Source: JACPLR01 sp041649295 (GTDB lineage Archaea > Nanobdellota > Nanobdellia > Pacearchaeales > GW2011-AR1). From it: DNA of 64,000 nt. Positions 41,143-48,886 of the stretch are shown one piece after another. Location: assembly GCA_041649295.1 (NCBI GenBank), contig JBAZNI010000001.1:248001-312000 (forward strand), written 5' to 3'. Below the pieces are notes generated by a model. The model had not been told where the DNA came from and did no database searches. It worked only from the letters and a program-made list of their open reading frames with translations. Position numbers and translations under genes: made by a program. Numbering within the stretch: position 1 is the first letter of the stretch; each line of letters starts with the position of its first letter.

Positions 41143-41712
41143 ATGGCAGAAAAGGAGTATAGTGGAATTAAAGATAGGCAAAGTTATGTATCTACGAGCG
41201 GTAAAGATTGGGAATTAGTAGTGATGGATTTTGTTAATGCTTATTTTTTAAAAAATAAAATACCATTAAAAGTTATTCGTGGAAAAGGATTAAAAAATAA
41301 ATCCCCAAAATTATGGGATAATTTAGCTATTCCAGTTAATAATGGAAAGGTTGAGGGAGATGTTGATTTAGTAGTAATTAATATTTCTAATCCTGATATT
41401 CCTCTTGCTGTGATTAGCTGTAAAACCAGTCTTCATGGTAGATTTTCTGAAACTTTGTTTTATGCAGTTGTTTGGAAAGAGATTATACAGAATTTTGTGG
41501 TAATGTTTGCTACACCTGATAAAGGAAGGCAAGCCGGAGATGGAAAATGGGCTTCTGAATGGGGAACTGAAAAGCAACCTACAAAGGATAGACAATTAGG
41601 AGAAAAATATTTAGATGGAATCTATATTAAAAATAATGAAACCTCTTTTGGTGGAAAAGTAAAAAAACTTGATGAACTGCCAATAGATTTAAAGAAATTA
41701 CTTATTGGCTAA
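41143..41712 (+). CDS. type II restriction endonuclease, BsaWI-like, R of system 2
   Basis: 189 residues. Core KVEGDVDLVVIN (Asp73/Asp75) then PLAVISCKTSLHGRFSETLFYAVVWKEI with Lys94 in S-C-K and Glu103. Glu displaced into the following helix is the active-site style of Cfr10I, Bse634I, NgoMIV and BsaWI, which cut sites with a CCGG core. A CCGG-type target is therefore a reasonable guess, no more. TATA AGGTTTTTAAGTTTCT about 25 bases before the ATG. Overlaps the convergent methyltransferase by 15 bases. Confidence 0.8.
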   Translation: MAEKEYSGIKDRQSYVSTSGKDWELVVMDFVNAYFLKNKIPLKVIRGKGLKNKSPKLWDNLAIPVNNGKVEGDVDLVVINISNPDIPLAVISCKTSLHGRFSETLFYAVVWKEIIQNFVVMFATPDKGRQAGDGKWASEWGTEKQPTKDRQLGEKYLDGIYIKNNETSFGGKVKKLDELPIDLKKLLIG

Positions 41713-42510
41713 TTTTTGTTGAGACATCTCTTCTTTTGTTTTTCTTAATCTTTCTTTTGCAGTTTTGCAATATTCTTCTGAAATGTCTATATGGATAAAA
41801 TTTCTATCATTTTTGTTAGAAACAATAGCAACCGTTCCGGTTCCTCCGAACATATCTAAAATATTATTTCCCTTATAAGAATAAAATTTTATTAGTCTAT
41901 AAACCAATTCATCTGGAAAAGGAGCAGGATGTCCATTTCTTTTAGTTTCTGGAGAAATATACCACATACCGTCTGAAAATTTCATGAATTCTTCTTTTGT
42001 AATATCTATATCTTTTTGAGAACCTTCTAACCTTACTCCATCTTTTTGAAAAATTAAGACATATTCCCAAGAAGGAACTATATGGGGATTGGCAGGACTC
42101 TTAAAACTTCCCCATGCTGTTCTCTTAAGCATAGTTTGTTTATACCAAACTATTTCTGTTCTGAATTTCATACCTAATTTTCTTAATTGATTTGCAAAAT
42201 CATGATGAATTGGAACAAAATCTCTTATGCCTGTTGGAGCAATATTTAAGCAAAATCTCCCTCCATTAACAAGAACTCTTTGAGTCTCTTTCCAAACTTC
42301 ATTTAGCCAATTAAGATATTCTTGATAATCCATTTTATCATTATGATTATCATAATCTTTGCCCACATTATATGGGGGGGAAGTTATTGCTAAATGAACA
42401 CTATTAGAAGGCATTTTTTTCATAATTTCTAATACATCTCCACAAATAATTTTATTTTGAAAACTGCTTATTTCATTCTCTTTTTCCATAATCTTAATTA
42501 GTTCTTTCAT
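41698..42510 (-). CDS. DNA methyltransferase, beta order, M of system 2
   Basis: 270 residues from ATG 42510, which lies 2 bases after the transposase stop; an earlier in-frame ATG at 42552 would overlap the transposase. Motif IV TSPPYNVGKDYDN at 43-47 comes first, then a target region, then motif I NILDMFGGTGTVAIVS with FGGTG at 221-225: the beta arrangement. SPPY is typical of N4-cytosine enzymes, though N6-adenine is possible. Protects host DNA from the neighbouring nuclease. Probably co-transcribed from the transposase promoter. Confidence 0.87.
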   Translation of the reverse strand: MKELIKIMEKENEISSFQNKIICGDVLEIMKKMPSNSVHLAITSPPYNVGKDYDNHNDKMDYQEYLNWLNEVWKETQRVLVNGGRFCLNIAPTGIRDFVPIHHDFANQLRKLGMKFRTEIVWYKQTMLKRTAWGSFKSPANPHIVPSWEYVLIFQKDGVRLEGSQKDIDITKEEFMKFSDGMWYISPETKRNGHPAPFPDELVYRLIKFYSYKGNNILDMFGGTGTVAIVSNKNDRNFIHIDISEEYCKTAKERLRKTKEEMSQQKLANK

Positions 42511-42512
42511 TT

Positions 42513-43451
42513 TTAAATACTTTTGTTTGCTAAATTTATTAGTTCTAACCATCTGTTTGTAGTCTGAAATTTTAAAGAAGGGATAGCCAATTCAGAAGGA
42601 GTTTTTCCCTTTAATGCCTCATGCTTTTTTACAAAATTATAATAAATTTCAATTCCTTTCATTAAGGCATAAGCACTTTCTACTGAGCCATGTAGCCCCC
42701 TAAAATTCTGTGTTCTTTGCCTTATTGTGTTATGTAATCTCTCAACCCAAATATTAAAGCCCTCCCCTTTTCTTTGGGTAACCACATTATGTTTAACATT
42801 ATATTTTCCTAAATGGTTATCATATCCAAAAGTCCTTTTAACTGCCTTTTCATAAGCAGTATAACCATCAGTTGTAACTATTTTAATCTGATTACCAGTT
42901 TTATTCTTAACCTTAGATAAAACCTCTTTTATATTATTCTGGCTTCGGTATTTAAAATAAGAAGAACTTATCAAAAATCTTGTCTTGACATCAATTCCAT
43001 TAATTAGCCAGTTTTTATCAACTCCTAATTTTTTCTTATGCGACTTTCTTCTGTGATATTCCATCTCATCAACTTCTATGTAACTGCCCGTATTAATTTT
43101 TAGATTGTCCGTATAATTTGCTATTTTCAAGATATATTTTTTAATCCACTTATAAATTGAAACATTAGAGCTATTATGAGGATAAAATGCCTGTAAATGA
43201 GATTGTATTTCTCTTGTTGATAACCCTCTATAAAATAAATCTAAGCAAAGAGATATTTTTCTATCATTGTTTCTCATTCTGTAAAAGCTATTATTATCTA
43301 CAAATCTATGATGACAATAGTTACAGGAAAATCTTTGAATTTTCCCTCTATTATCAGTATATCTAAAACCTCTCTTTATAATCTCTTCAGAATCACAATT
43401 AGGACACGAAAGGTTTTTATATTTGTTTTGCTTGTTATTTTTGTATTTCAT
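42513..43451 (-). CDS. IS6/IS240-like DDE transposase of element 2
   Basis: 312 residues. Zinc ribbon Cys16, Cys19, Cys43, Cys46; triad Asp128 in GSYIEVDEMEYHRRKS, Asp195 in KIVTTDGYTAY, Glu237 in WVERLHNTIRQRTQNFRG; family ending YYNFVKKHEALKGKTPSE. Full length. Homologous along its whole length to 34108..35010, but the spacer after Asp195 has a few more residues. TATA-like GATTTAAATAGTAG near 43579-43591 gives a leader of about 100 bases holding three hairpins. The methyltransferase start follows 2 bases after its stop. Confidence 0.92.
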   Translation of the reverse strand: MKYKNNKQNKYKNLSCPNCDSEEIIKRGFRYTDNRGKIQRFSCNYCHHRFVDNNSFYRMRNNDRKISLCLDLFYRGLSTREIQSHLQAFYPHNSSNVSIYKWIKKYILKIANYTDNLKINTGSYIEVDEMEYHRRKSHKKKLGVDKNWLINGIDVKTRFLISSSYFKYRSQNNIKEVLSKVKNKTGNQIKIVTTDGYTAYEKAVKRTFGYDNHLGKYNVKHNVVTQRKGEGFNIWVERLHNTIRQRTQNFRGLHGSVESAYALMKGIEIYYNFVKKHEALKGKTPSELAIPSLKFQTTNRWLELINLANKSI

Positions 43452-43738
43452 TAGTCGTGGAATACCTGCTCCTTCGGGAGCAGTTAATTTAATATTATTG
43501 AAGCATTCAGTGTCCCATAATCACTGAATGCCTCTTTCCCCTCGTTATATAACGAGTTGATATTTCTAATACAACCTACTATTTAAATCTTTCTATTTCA
43601 CGAATAATCGTGAAATTAAACTTTAAGTTAAATATCTAATTTATTGTTAAGATTTAACCCCCGCATTCAACCTCACGAAGAGGATTACCATGTGTTTTTA
43701 AAAACACAAAAGTTTATAAAGTCCTTTTTATTACATAA
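43452..43738. promoter_or_regulatory. hairpin-rich divergent control region of element 2
   Basis: Several inverted repeats in 287 bases: CTGCTCC-ttcg-GGAGCAG (43466-43483), GCATTCAGTG...CACTGAATGC (43503-43531), CTCGTTATATAACGAG (43541-43556), ATTTCACGA-ataa-TCGTGAAAT (43595-43616), CCTC...GAGG (43671-43683), and TGTGTTTTTAAAAACACA (43691-43708). The first three fall in the transposase leader. TTTATAAA at 43713-43720 is the promoter of the rightward gene, with the last palindrome abutting it as a likely operator. Confidence 0.65.
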
Positions 43739-44581
43739 TTGATGGAAAAAACTATTAATAACAAAACTGATAATAAGAAAAAAGCTGGAAGACCTAAGGG
43801 AGCTAAAAGTAAACTTAATCTTCCAATAAGAAATATAGCCGACGCCATAGACTGGGCTCGGAAAGTGGATAATGAAGCCAATGGAAATGAATTTCATCCA
43901 GAGGATTTAGTAGAGTATATAGGTATAAACAAGGGATTTGTTAGCCCTGCATTATCAGTATTGCAAAAATTTGGGTTTATTGAAAAGGGCAGTTTTGGGT
44001 GGAAAATTAGTGATTTAGGGATGAGGGTTATAAGCAATGAAAGAGAAGCAGTCAGAGAGGCTTTAGAAAGGGTTGATTTATATAGAGATTTGTTAAGAAG
44101 TTTTGGAGATAAGAATGTAACCAAAACTATCATACTTAACTATCTAAAAACTAAATATAAAAAGGGGGAGAATACAGAGATAATTGCAGAAAAATATGCC
44201 GAAGCAGTTAGTTATCTAAACTCCCTTGAAAAAGGAATAGGAAAACCGGCTACTAAAGAAGTAAATAAAATAATTGATAATAAGATTATAACTTTATTAA
44301 AATTAAAATATACTTTTTATCCAGATAAAAATTCAAAAAAAGAAATTTTAAATGAATTAATAACTGAATTTAATGATGATGAAGATGTTACTATAAAATC
44401 TTTAATATCTCAAATTAAAGAGAATGAAGATAATGAAAGCATATTAAAAGTGCTTATAGACACCTTAATGAATAGTTTTTCTCAAAAATATCCAATTCTT
44501 AATATTGAAAAGAAAGTTAAAAAAGAGCAAAAGAAAGAAATAACTGAAAAATCACAAGAACATCATAGTCAATCTGATTGA
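43739..44581 (+). CDS. winged-helix regulator-like protein with AT-hook-like N-terminus
   Basis: 280 residues. N-terminus KKKAGRPKGAKSKLNLP contains the GRPKG core of an AT-hook. Residues about 35-105 (NEFHPEDLVEYIGINKGFVSPALSVLQKFGFIEKGSFGWKISDLGMRVI) form a winged helix. The rest is Lys/Glu-rich and helical. TTTATAAA lies 20-26 bases before the ATG with a perfect 18-base palindrome beside it. Candidate regulator of the element's transposase or R-M genes; inferred from position. Confidence 0.68.
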   Translation: MMEKTINNKTDNKKKAGRPKGAKSKLNLPIRNIADAIDWARKVDNEANGNEFHPEDLVEYIGINKGFVSPALSVLQKFGFIEKGSFGWKISDLGMRVISNEREAVREALERVDLYRDLLRSFGDKNVTKTIILNYLKTKYKKGENTEIIAEKYAEAVSYLNSLEKGIGKPATKEVNKIIDNKIITLLKLKYTFYPDKNSKKEILNELITEFNDDEDVTIKSLISQIKENEDNESILKVLIDTLMNSFSQKYPILNIEKKVKKEQKKEITEKSQEHHSQSD

Positions 44582-44709
44582 TAAAACGGGAGAACATTTA
44601 GGGGTTGCTTGTTTTGTATTCAAGTTAATCCCTAAATGCGTTTTTTAAATATTATATTATCTTTAAGAATTACTACTTTTTAAATGTTTTTCATATTTTT
44701 TTAACCATA

Positions 44710-44744
44710 AAAAGTCCCTCTAACTTAACAATGTATGGAGGTTA
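44710..44744. repeat. right terminal repeat and target duplication of element 2
   Basis: AAAAGTCCCTCTAA then CTTAACAATGTA ends the element at 44735; its complement matches the left end as described there. TGGAGGTTA at 44736-44744 is the second target copy. Confidence 0.83.
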
Positions 44745-44789
44745 AAAACCCTGGATGATGTTGAGAAAATCTGGCAATATCAACTCCAA

Positions 44790-44909
44790 GGGTTAATGTT
44801 AGAGACAATATGTTATGTTGCGGGTATATTAGTTATCAGCACACATCACTTTCTTGCATTAAATAATTGTTTAAAGCGAAAAACATGCCGGAGGCTGTTT
44901 TGAGCTGTT
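44790..44909. repeat. intergenic repeat, copy B
   Basis: Second copy of the repeat at 30147..30264; 44845..44909 is identical over 65 bases, the upstream part diverged. Begins 45 bases after the target duplication of element 2 and ends 130 bases before a toxin-antitoxin operon. No ORF. Confidence 0.85.
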
Positions 44910-44916
44910 CTTCTCT

Positions 44917-44945
44917 TTGGGTTAATAGTCCATATCTTCCCTAGG
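44917..44945. repeat. short degenerate repeat before the DUF2683-RelE pair
   Basis: TTGGGTTAATAGTCC-ATATCTT-CCCTAGG here and TTGGGTTAATAATCCCTATC then TTTCCCTTG at 45572-45600 bracket the toxin-antitoxin pair as direct repeats. The second half also recurs near 40525. Confidence 0.55.
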
Positions 44946-45042
44946 GTTTATGGGGGTTGGGGGTTTGGTTTACACAAGAAACCAAAAAGCTTAAATATTA
45001 GTATTTATTATGAATTATAATAAAACATTATAAATAGATAAA

Positions 45043-45279
45043 ATGGTTCAAAGCATTATTAATATTAATGAGCAAGAAGATAGGGTGCTGAATATAGTCA
45101 AAGCTAAATTCGGGCTTAAAAATAAAAGCGAGGCTGTTGCTTTAATAACCAAAATATATGAAGAAAGTTTCCTAGAGCCTGAATTAAGGCCAGAGTACCT
45201 AGAGAAATTAGAGAAAATAAGAAAGGGAAAATATATTAAGTTTAGTTCTATTAGTGAGTTAAGAAAGATAACAAGTTAA
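45043..45279 (+). CDS. DUF2683-type antitoxin
   Basis: 78 residues: INEQEDRVLNIVKAKFGLKNKSEAVALITKIYEESFLEPELRPEYLEKLEKIRKGKYIKFSSISELRKI. The KAKxGLKNKSEAVxxI part and PEYxEK...G-K-x-I-x-F-S-S-I-x-E-L-R tail are the DUF2683 archaeal antitoxin pattern, a ribbon-helix-helix DNA binder. 16 bases before the RelE gene. TATA CTTAAATATTAG upstream. Confidence 0.83.
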   Translation: MVQSIININEQEDRVLNIVKAKFGLKNKSEAVALITKIYEESFLEPELRPEYLEKLEKIRKGKYIKFSSISELRKITS

Positions 45280-45295
45280 TATTAAAGAGGTTGAA

Positions 45296-45562
45296 ATGTA
45301 CAGCTATAAAATAAGTGAGGAGCTTAAAGAGATTATGCTAAAGCTCTCAAAAAAAGATAAACCTCTTTATGAGCAATTATTAAAGAAAATTGAAGAGGTA
45401 ATTAATTATTATGATATTGAACATTATAAAAATCTAAGATATAATATGAAAAACTCAAAAAGAGTCCATATCGGGCATTTTGTTCTTGTTTTTCAGTTCG
45501 ATAAACAAACCAATGAAATAAGTTTTGATGATTTCGACCACCACGATAAGATTTATGGATGA
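45296..45562 (+). CDS. RelE-family toxin, archaeal type
   Basis: 88 residues. YEQLLKKIEEVINYYDIEHYKNLRYNMKNSKRVHIGHFVLVFQFDKQTNEISFDDFDHHDKIYG: the helix-helix-sheet pattern of archaeal RelE with K-R-V-H-I-G-x-F-V-L-V-F and F-D-x-F-D-H-H-D-x-I-Y. mRNA interferase acting on translating ribosomes. Pairs with the upstream antitoxin. Confidence 0.87.
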   Translation: MYSYKISEELKEIMLKLSKKDKPLYEQLLKKIEEVINYYDIEHYKNLRYNMKNSKRVHIGHFVLVFQFDKQTNEISFDDFDHHDKIYG

Positions 45563-45973
45563 GTTAGGAATTTGGGTTAATAATCCCTATCTTTCCCTTG
45601 CTTAAATTGAGTTGAGCGGGGTTTTGGGATGGGTGTTGTTGATTCTTGATTCTGTTAGTTTTGTTTTCCTGCTCTTTACCACACATAGTTTTTGGAAAAT
45701 CACCCGAAAACTATATATACTAGAGCTCCCTCCACTATATGTTATTAGAATCATATTGAATAGCTTGTAAAAGATGACTAAAAGATACTAAGCAGGGTAC
45801 ACAGGAAATTACATTCACAATAACATTTCATGATCACTTTCAGGTTTGTTTTAGTGAGTTAATCATAAGGGTGAGAAAAAATCTTTTACACATCTTAATT
45901 AGTTAAGTATGAGCAATCCAATAATTCTAGTAATACAATAAATACATAAATAAATCATAGGAGGAAAATAAAA
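45563..45973. promoter_or_regulatory. 411-base region before dnaG: strong TATA and unusually long leader
   Basis: CGAAAACTATATATAC at about 45706-45721 is a strong BRE/TATA. If used, transcription starts near 45745 and leaves over 220 bases before dnaG. No ORF over a few codons. GGAGG stands 9 bases before the dnaG ATG. The leader may contain a small RNA or regulatory structure; I see no known class. The first 40 bases hold the short repeat described at 44917. Confidence 0.45.
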
Positions 45974-47110
45974 ATGGCAAAAATAAGCCCTGTATCAATA
46001 AAATATATGATACATGCAAGGTTTGAAGCTGTTGGCTCAGTAGAAAAGCCAGATGTAATTGGAGCTTTATTTGGGCAGACAGAAGGGTTACTTGGAAGAG
46101 AACTTGAAATAAGAGATCTTCAAAAAGAAGGTAAAATCGGCAGGATTGAAGTAGATTTAGAGCCTGAAAATGGAAAAACTATTGGAAAAATTCAAATTCC
46201 CACTGCTATTGACCAGTCAGAAACTAGTTTAATTGCCGCTGCAATTGAAACAATTGACAGAATTGGACCTACAGAAGCTAAAATAACTGTAGAAAAAATT
46301 GAAGATGTCCGTGGAAACAAGAGAGATTACATTTTAGAAAGGGCAAAAAAATTATTAGAAGGAATTCAGGGCAACCAAACTTCTAAAGAAATTTCAAGTA
46401 ATCTTAAAATTGCTACAAGAACATCAAGAATTCAGGAATATGGAGATGAAAAGCTCCCATGTGGAAACATTGAAGTGCCTGAAATAATTGTTGTTGAAGG
46501 CAGAGCTGATGTTGTTAATTTGCTTGAAAACAGGATTGAAAATGTAATTGGAATGAACGGAACAAAACTTCCAAGAGCAGTTATCGAGCTTAGCAAGAAA
46601 AAAGAAATAACTCTTTTTGTTGATGGCGATAGGGGAGGAAAGCTTATAGCAAAGAATGTAATTGAAAATGCAGAAATTGACTATATTGCATTTGCTCCTG
46701 ACGGCAAAGAAGTTGAAGAACTCTCTGGAAAAGAGATCCTTGCAAGTTTAAGAAAGAAAATTCCTGCAAAGGAATTTTCTTCCTCTAAGGAGGAAAAGCA
46801 GGATTATAACCAAAAATATTCCAATGAAAATTCAAAGATAGATATTGAAAAATTAAGGAAAATACTTCCAGAAATTGAAGGAAGTGAAAAAGCATATTTA
46901 TTTGACAAAAACTTGAACATAATAAAAAAAGTTTCAAAGTCAGGGATTCAGAATGCACTTTCAAAAGAGGGAAATGTTGAAATTATTGCAATTGACGGGA
47001 AAGTGACACTTCAGATAATTGAAATTGCTGAGCAGGCAGGAGTTAAGTATCTTGCAGCAAAAACATTCGCAACTTCTAGCTCAGACAAAATTAAGTTTAT
47101 TGGGTTTTAG
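45974..47110 (+). CDS. dnaG: archaeal DnaG-like TOPRIM primase/exosome subunit
   Basis: 378 residues. The archaeal DnaG start SPVSIKYMIHARFEAVGSVEKPDVIGALFGQTEGLLG is clear, with ERAKKLLEGI. TOPRIM domain about 165-260: EIIVVEGRADVVNLL (catalytic Glu), TLFVDGDRGGKL (DxD), and DYIAFAPDGKEVEEL. In archaea the protein associates with the RNA exosome and has primase activity. C-terminal 110 residues include GSEKAYLFDKNLN...TLQIIEIAEQAGVKYLAAKTF, usual for the family. SD GGAGG upstream. Confidence 0.95.
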   Translation: MAKISPVSIKYMIHARFEAVGSVEKPDVIGALFGQTEGLLGRELEIRDLQKEGKIGRIEVDLEPENGKTIGKIQIPTAIDQSETSLIAAAIETIDRIGPTEAKITVEKIEDVRGNKRDYILERAKKLLEGIQGNQTSKEISSNLKIATRTSRIQEYGDEKLPCGNIEVPEIIVVEGRADVVNLLENRIENVIGMNGTKLPRAVIELSKKKEITLFVDGDRGGKLIAKNVIENAEIDYIAFAPDGKEVEELSGKEILASLRKKIPAKEFSSSKEEKQDYNQKYSNENSKIDIEKLRKILPEIEGSEKAYLFDKNLNIIKKVSKSGIQNALSKEGNVEIIAIDGKVTLQIIEIAEQAGVKYLAAKTFATSSSDKIKFIGF

Positions 47111-47243
47111 ATTAATATATGCGCTCCGAAACCAGCTTCGCTAGGTTTCTTCGCTAAGAAATTACCTTAATGAAAAACTAATACACGCTAAAGATACGTT
47201 TCTAACATTAACAAGAGCGAGCGGTGTTTTCTTGAATTGAATC
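47111..47243 (+). ncRNA. 3'-flanking structured RNA-like repeat, copy 1
   Basis: Directly after the dnaG stop. Hairpin: GAAACC pairs with GGTTTC (47128-47133 and 47144-47149), inner AGC/GCT with loop TTC and a bulged A. It is followed by TTTCTTCGCTAAGAAA, which can form TTTCTT/AAGAAA using the same TTTC, so the two stems exclude each other. Copy 2 at 48703 keeps both with three compensated pair changes. Ends with GTTTTCTTGAATTGAAT. Confidence 0.65.
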
Positions 47244-47259
47244 AGTTAGAATTCTTATA

Positions 47260-47295
47260 TGGGCACAAATTTTCAAACACTTTAGATTGTGCCCA
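47260..47295. terminator. hairpin between convergent genes
   Basis: TGGGCACAA (47260-47268) pairs perfectly with TTGTGCCCA (47287-47295), loop of 18 bases. Lies between dnaG and the leftward EamA-like gene; probably ends transcription or blocks readthrough from both sides. Confidence 0.55.
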
Positions 47296-47367
47296 CATAG
47301 ATTACTATGGTTTATTATGGAGTAAAAATCTTAATGATTTTAAGATTATATAACTTAAACTTTTTGG

Positions 47368-47793
47368 TTATTTCCAGCCAATTAAAATAATTCCGATTGT
47401 TGCAAGAACTACTCCTGCAACTTTTATATAAGAGAATTCTGATTTAAAGAGGAGTACAGAACCTATAAATACCACAATAGCACTAGCTGATATTACTGCC
47501 GAACTATATCCCGCATTTGGAGTTTGTTTCAAGGAATAGGTAGACATTAGTAATCCCACCATTCCAAGAACTGCCGCCAATATAAGAAATACCAGCCATA
47601 GCGAAGGTATTTTCAAATCTTGTTTTGTTGCAACCGAAGCTATTAATAATAATAAAAATATTATCCCTTCAATATACATTGCAAAAATAATTGGGCGAAT
47701 TCCTAAATTAAGCAAATGTTTTTGGGTTAAAGTCATTAAACCAAAAAATACCATTGCGATTAGTGCAAGTATAAACCAACTCATTTTCATCAT
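47368..47793 (-). CDS. EamA-type small membrane transporter
   Basis: 141 residues with four or five membrane helices and the half-size EamA/DMT layout: FILALIAMVFFGLMTLTQKHLLNLG, then FAMYIEGIIFLLLLIA, and the end SAVISASAIVVFIGSVLLFKSEFSYIKVAGVVLATIGIILIGWK, the typical E-x-x-x-x-x-x-G-x-x-L-x-x-x-G-I/V-x-L/I end. Metabolite transport as a dimer is likely; substrate unknown. Confidence 0.82.
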   Translation of the reverse strand: MMKMSWFILALIAMVFFGLMTLTQKHLLNLGIRPIIFAMYIEGIIFLLLLIASVATKQDLKIPSLWLVFLILAAVLGMVGLLMSTYSLKQTPNAGYSSAVISASAIVVFIGSVLLFKSEFSYIKVAGVVLATIGIILIGWK

Positions 47794-47841
47794 AAAAGCT
47801 AGTATAACAAATTATATAAAGTTAACTTTTTGAAATATATT

Positions 47842-48702
47842 ATGGCAAGAGTAATTAGAGCAGATTTGCACAATCACTTAGCAACACATTCGCCAGAGTT
47901 CACTCTTCGAGAAGTTGCAGATATAGTTCGTAAAAAATTAGGCGCTGGCGGGATGATTGCAGTTGTTAATTTTAAAACAGAGCAGGGAAATGATGAAAAT
48001 GCGTGGAATTACGAAAATCTAATAAAAAGAAATGGGCTATATGCAATAAAATCTACTGGCGATGCTGTTTATGATTCAAATAGAGATGTAACTATTGTTA
48101 AGGCGCAGGAAATTCCAGTAGATAGAGGAGATCATAGTTTTGCTCACTTGTTAGCTATTGGCATATCAAAAGGAGATAGTGTTAAACCCTGGCAGTCTGT
48201 TGAAGATACACTTGCAGATATTAAAGAAAATTATCATGCAATTGTCGTTGTTCCTCATCCATTTGCATCAAATGGATTAGGAGATTATCTTGATGAGCAT
48301 CCAGATTTGTTAGGTTATATTGATGCAATTGAAACTCATAGTAGCGGAGCGGCTTTATTTTTCGGAGCAAATCTAAAAGCAAGAGTGTTGCATGATTCAG
48401 TAAAAAGAGATTTTCCAATTGCTAGTATTAAATCTTCTGATGGACATTCACTAAGTGAAATTGGAAGAAGTTATATAGAAATACCAGAACCAGAAATTGA
48501 AGAGGGCCTTGGATTAACAGATGAATTATCAAAAAATTTAATGGATCAAATAGGTTGTGGAAAATCTGGAAATTCATACTGGCCTACTATTAAACATCTT
48601 GCAACTCTTGCTCCTATTGAAGTTAAAGAATTATTAACAGGAAAATACGACCAGACATTTACAAAAGAATTTGTTGATAAGTTAAGAGGAAAAAAGAAAT
48701 AA
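47842..48702 (+). CDS. PHP-domain metal-dependent phosphoesterase
   Basis: 286 residues from the ATG at 47842. VIRADLHNHLATHSPEFT gives the first metal ligands (His10, His12, His16). Others: VVVPHPFASNG, IDAIETHSSG, IKSSDGHSLSEIG (D-x-H). Resembles PHP-family phosphoesterases and tRNA/DNA-end processing relatives; substrate unknown. Divergent from the EamA gene, with TATA boxes packed in 48 bases. Confidence 0.85.
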   Translation: MARVIRADLHNHLATHSPEFTLREVADIVRKKLGAGGMIAVVNFKTEQGNDENAWNYENLIKRNGLYAIKSTGDAVYDSNRDVTIVKAQEIPVDRGDHSFAHLLAIGISKGDSVKPWQSVEDTLADIKENYHAIVVVPHPFASNGLGDYLDEHPDLLGYIDAIETHSSGAALFFGANLKARVLHDSVKRDFPIASIKSSDGHSLSEIGRSYIEIPEPEIEEGLGLTDELSKNLMDQIGCGKSGNSYWPTIKHLATLAPIEVKELLTGKYDQTFTKEFVDKLRGKKK

Positions 48703-48866
48703 GAATATATGGGCTCCGAAATCGCCTTTGGCAGATTTCTTCGCTAAGAAAATTATTTAATAGGGGTAAAATCACTTTATTTACATTGTCAGTAGTCGTA
48801 ACATTCCAGTATTATTACATTAACCCAGGCGTTGTTTTCTTGAATTGAATAAAAGCATTTTTAAAT
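48703..48866 (+). ncRNA. 3'-flanking structured RNA-like repeat, copy 2
   Basis: Starts at the PHP-gene stop. GAAATC (48718-48723) pairs with GATTTC (48734-48739), inner GCC/GGC with loop TTT and the same bulged A as copy 1. TTTCTTCGCTAAGAAA is identical to copy 1. The 3' part GTTTTCTTGAATTGAAT is identical to copy 1, and AATAAAAGCATTTTTAAAT (48848-48866) is shared with copy 3 and may also serve as the next gene's promoter. Confidence 0.65.
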
Positions 48867-48886
48867 TGAGCAAACTATGATTAGAT

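Larger units (their letters stand above)
41081..44735. mobile_element. element 2: 3.66-kb transposon carrying a second, unrelated restriction-modification system
   Basis: Imperfect 26-bp inverted repeats with a 9-bp direct duplication TGGAGGTTA outside them. Contents: BsaWI-like endonuclease (+), beta-order DNA methyltransferase (-), IS6/IS240-like transposase (-), a 287-base hairpin-rich region and a winged-helix/AT-hook-like protein (+). The transposase is homologous to that of element 1; the R and M genes are not. The end next to R is homologous to the R end of element 1 over about 45 bases. Confidence 0.82.
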
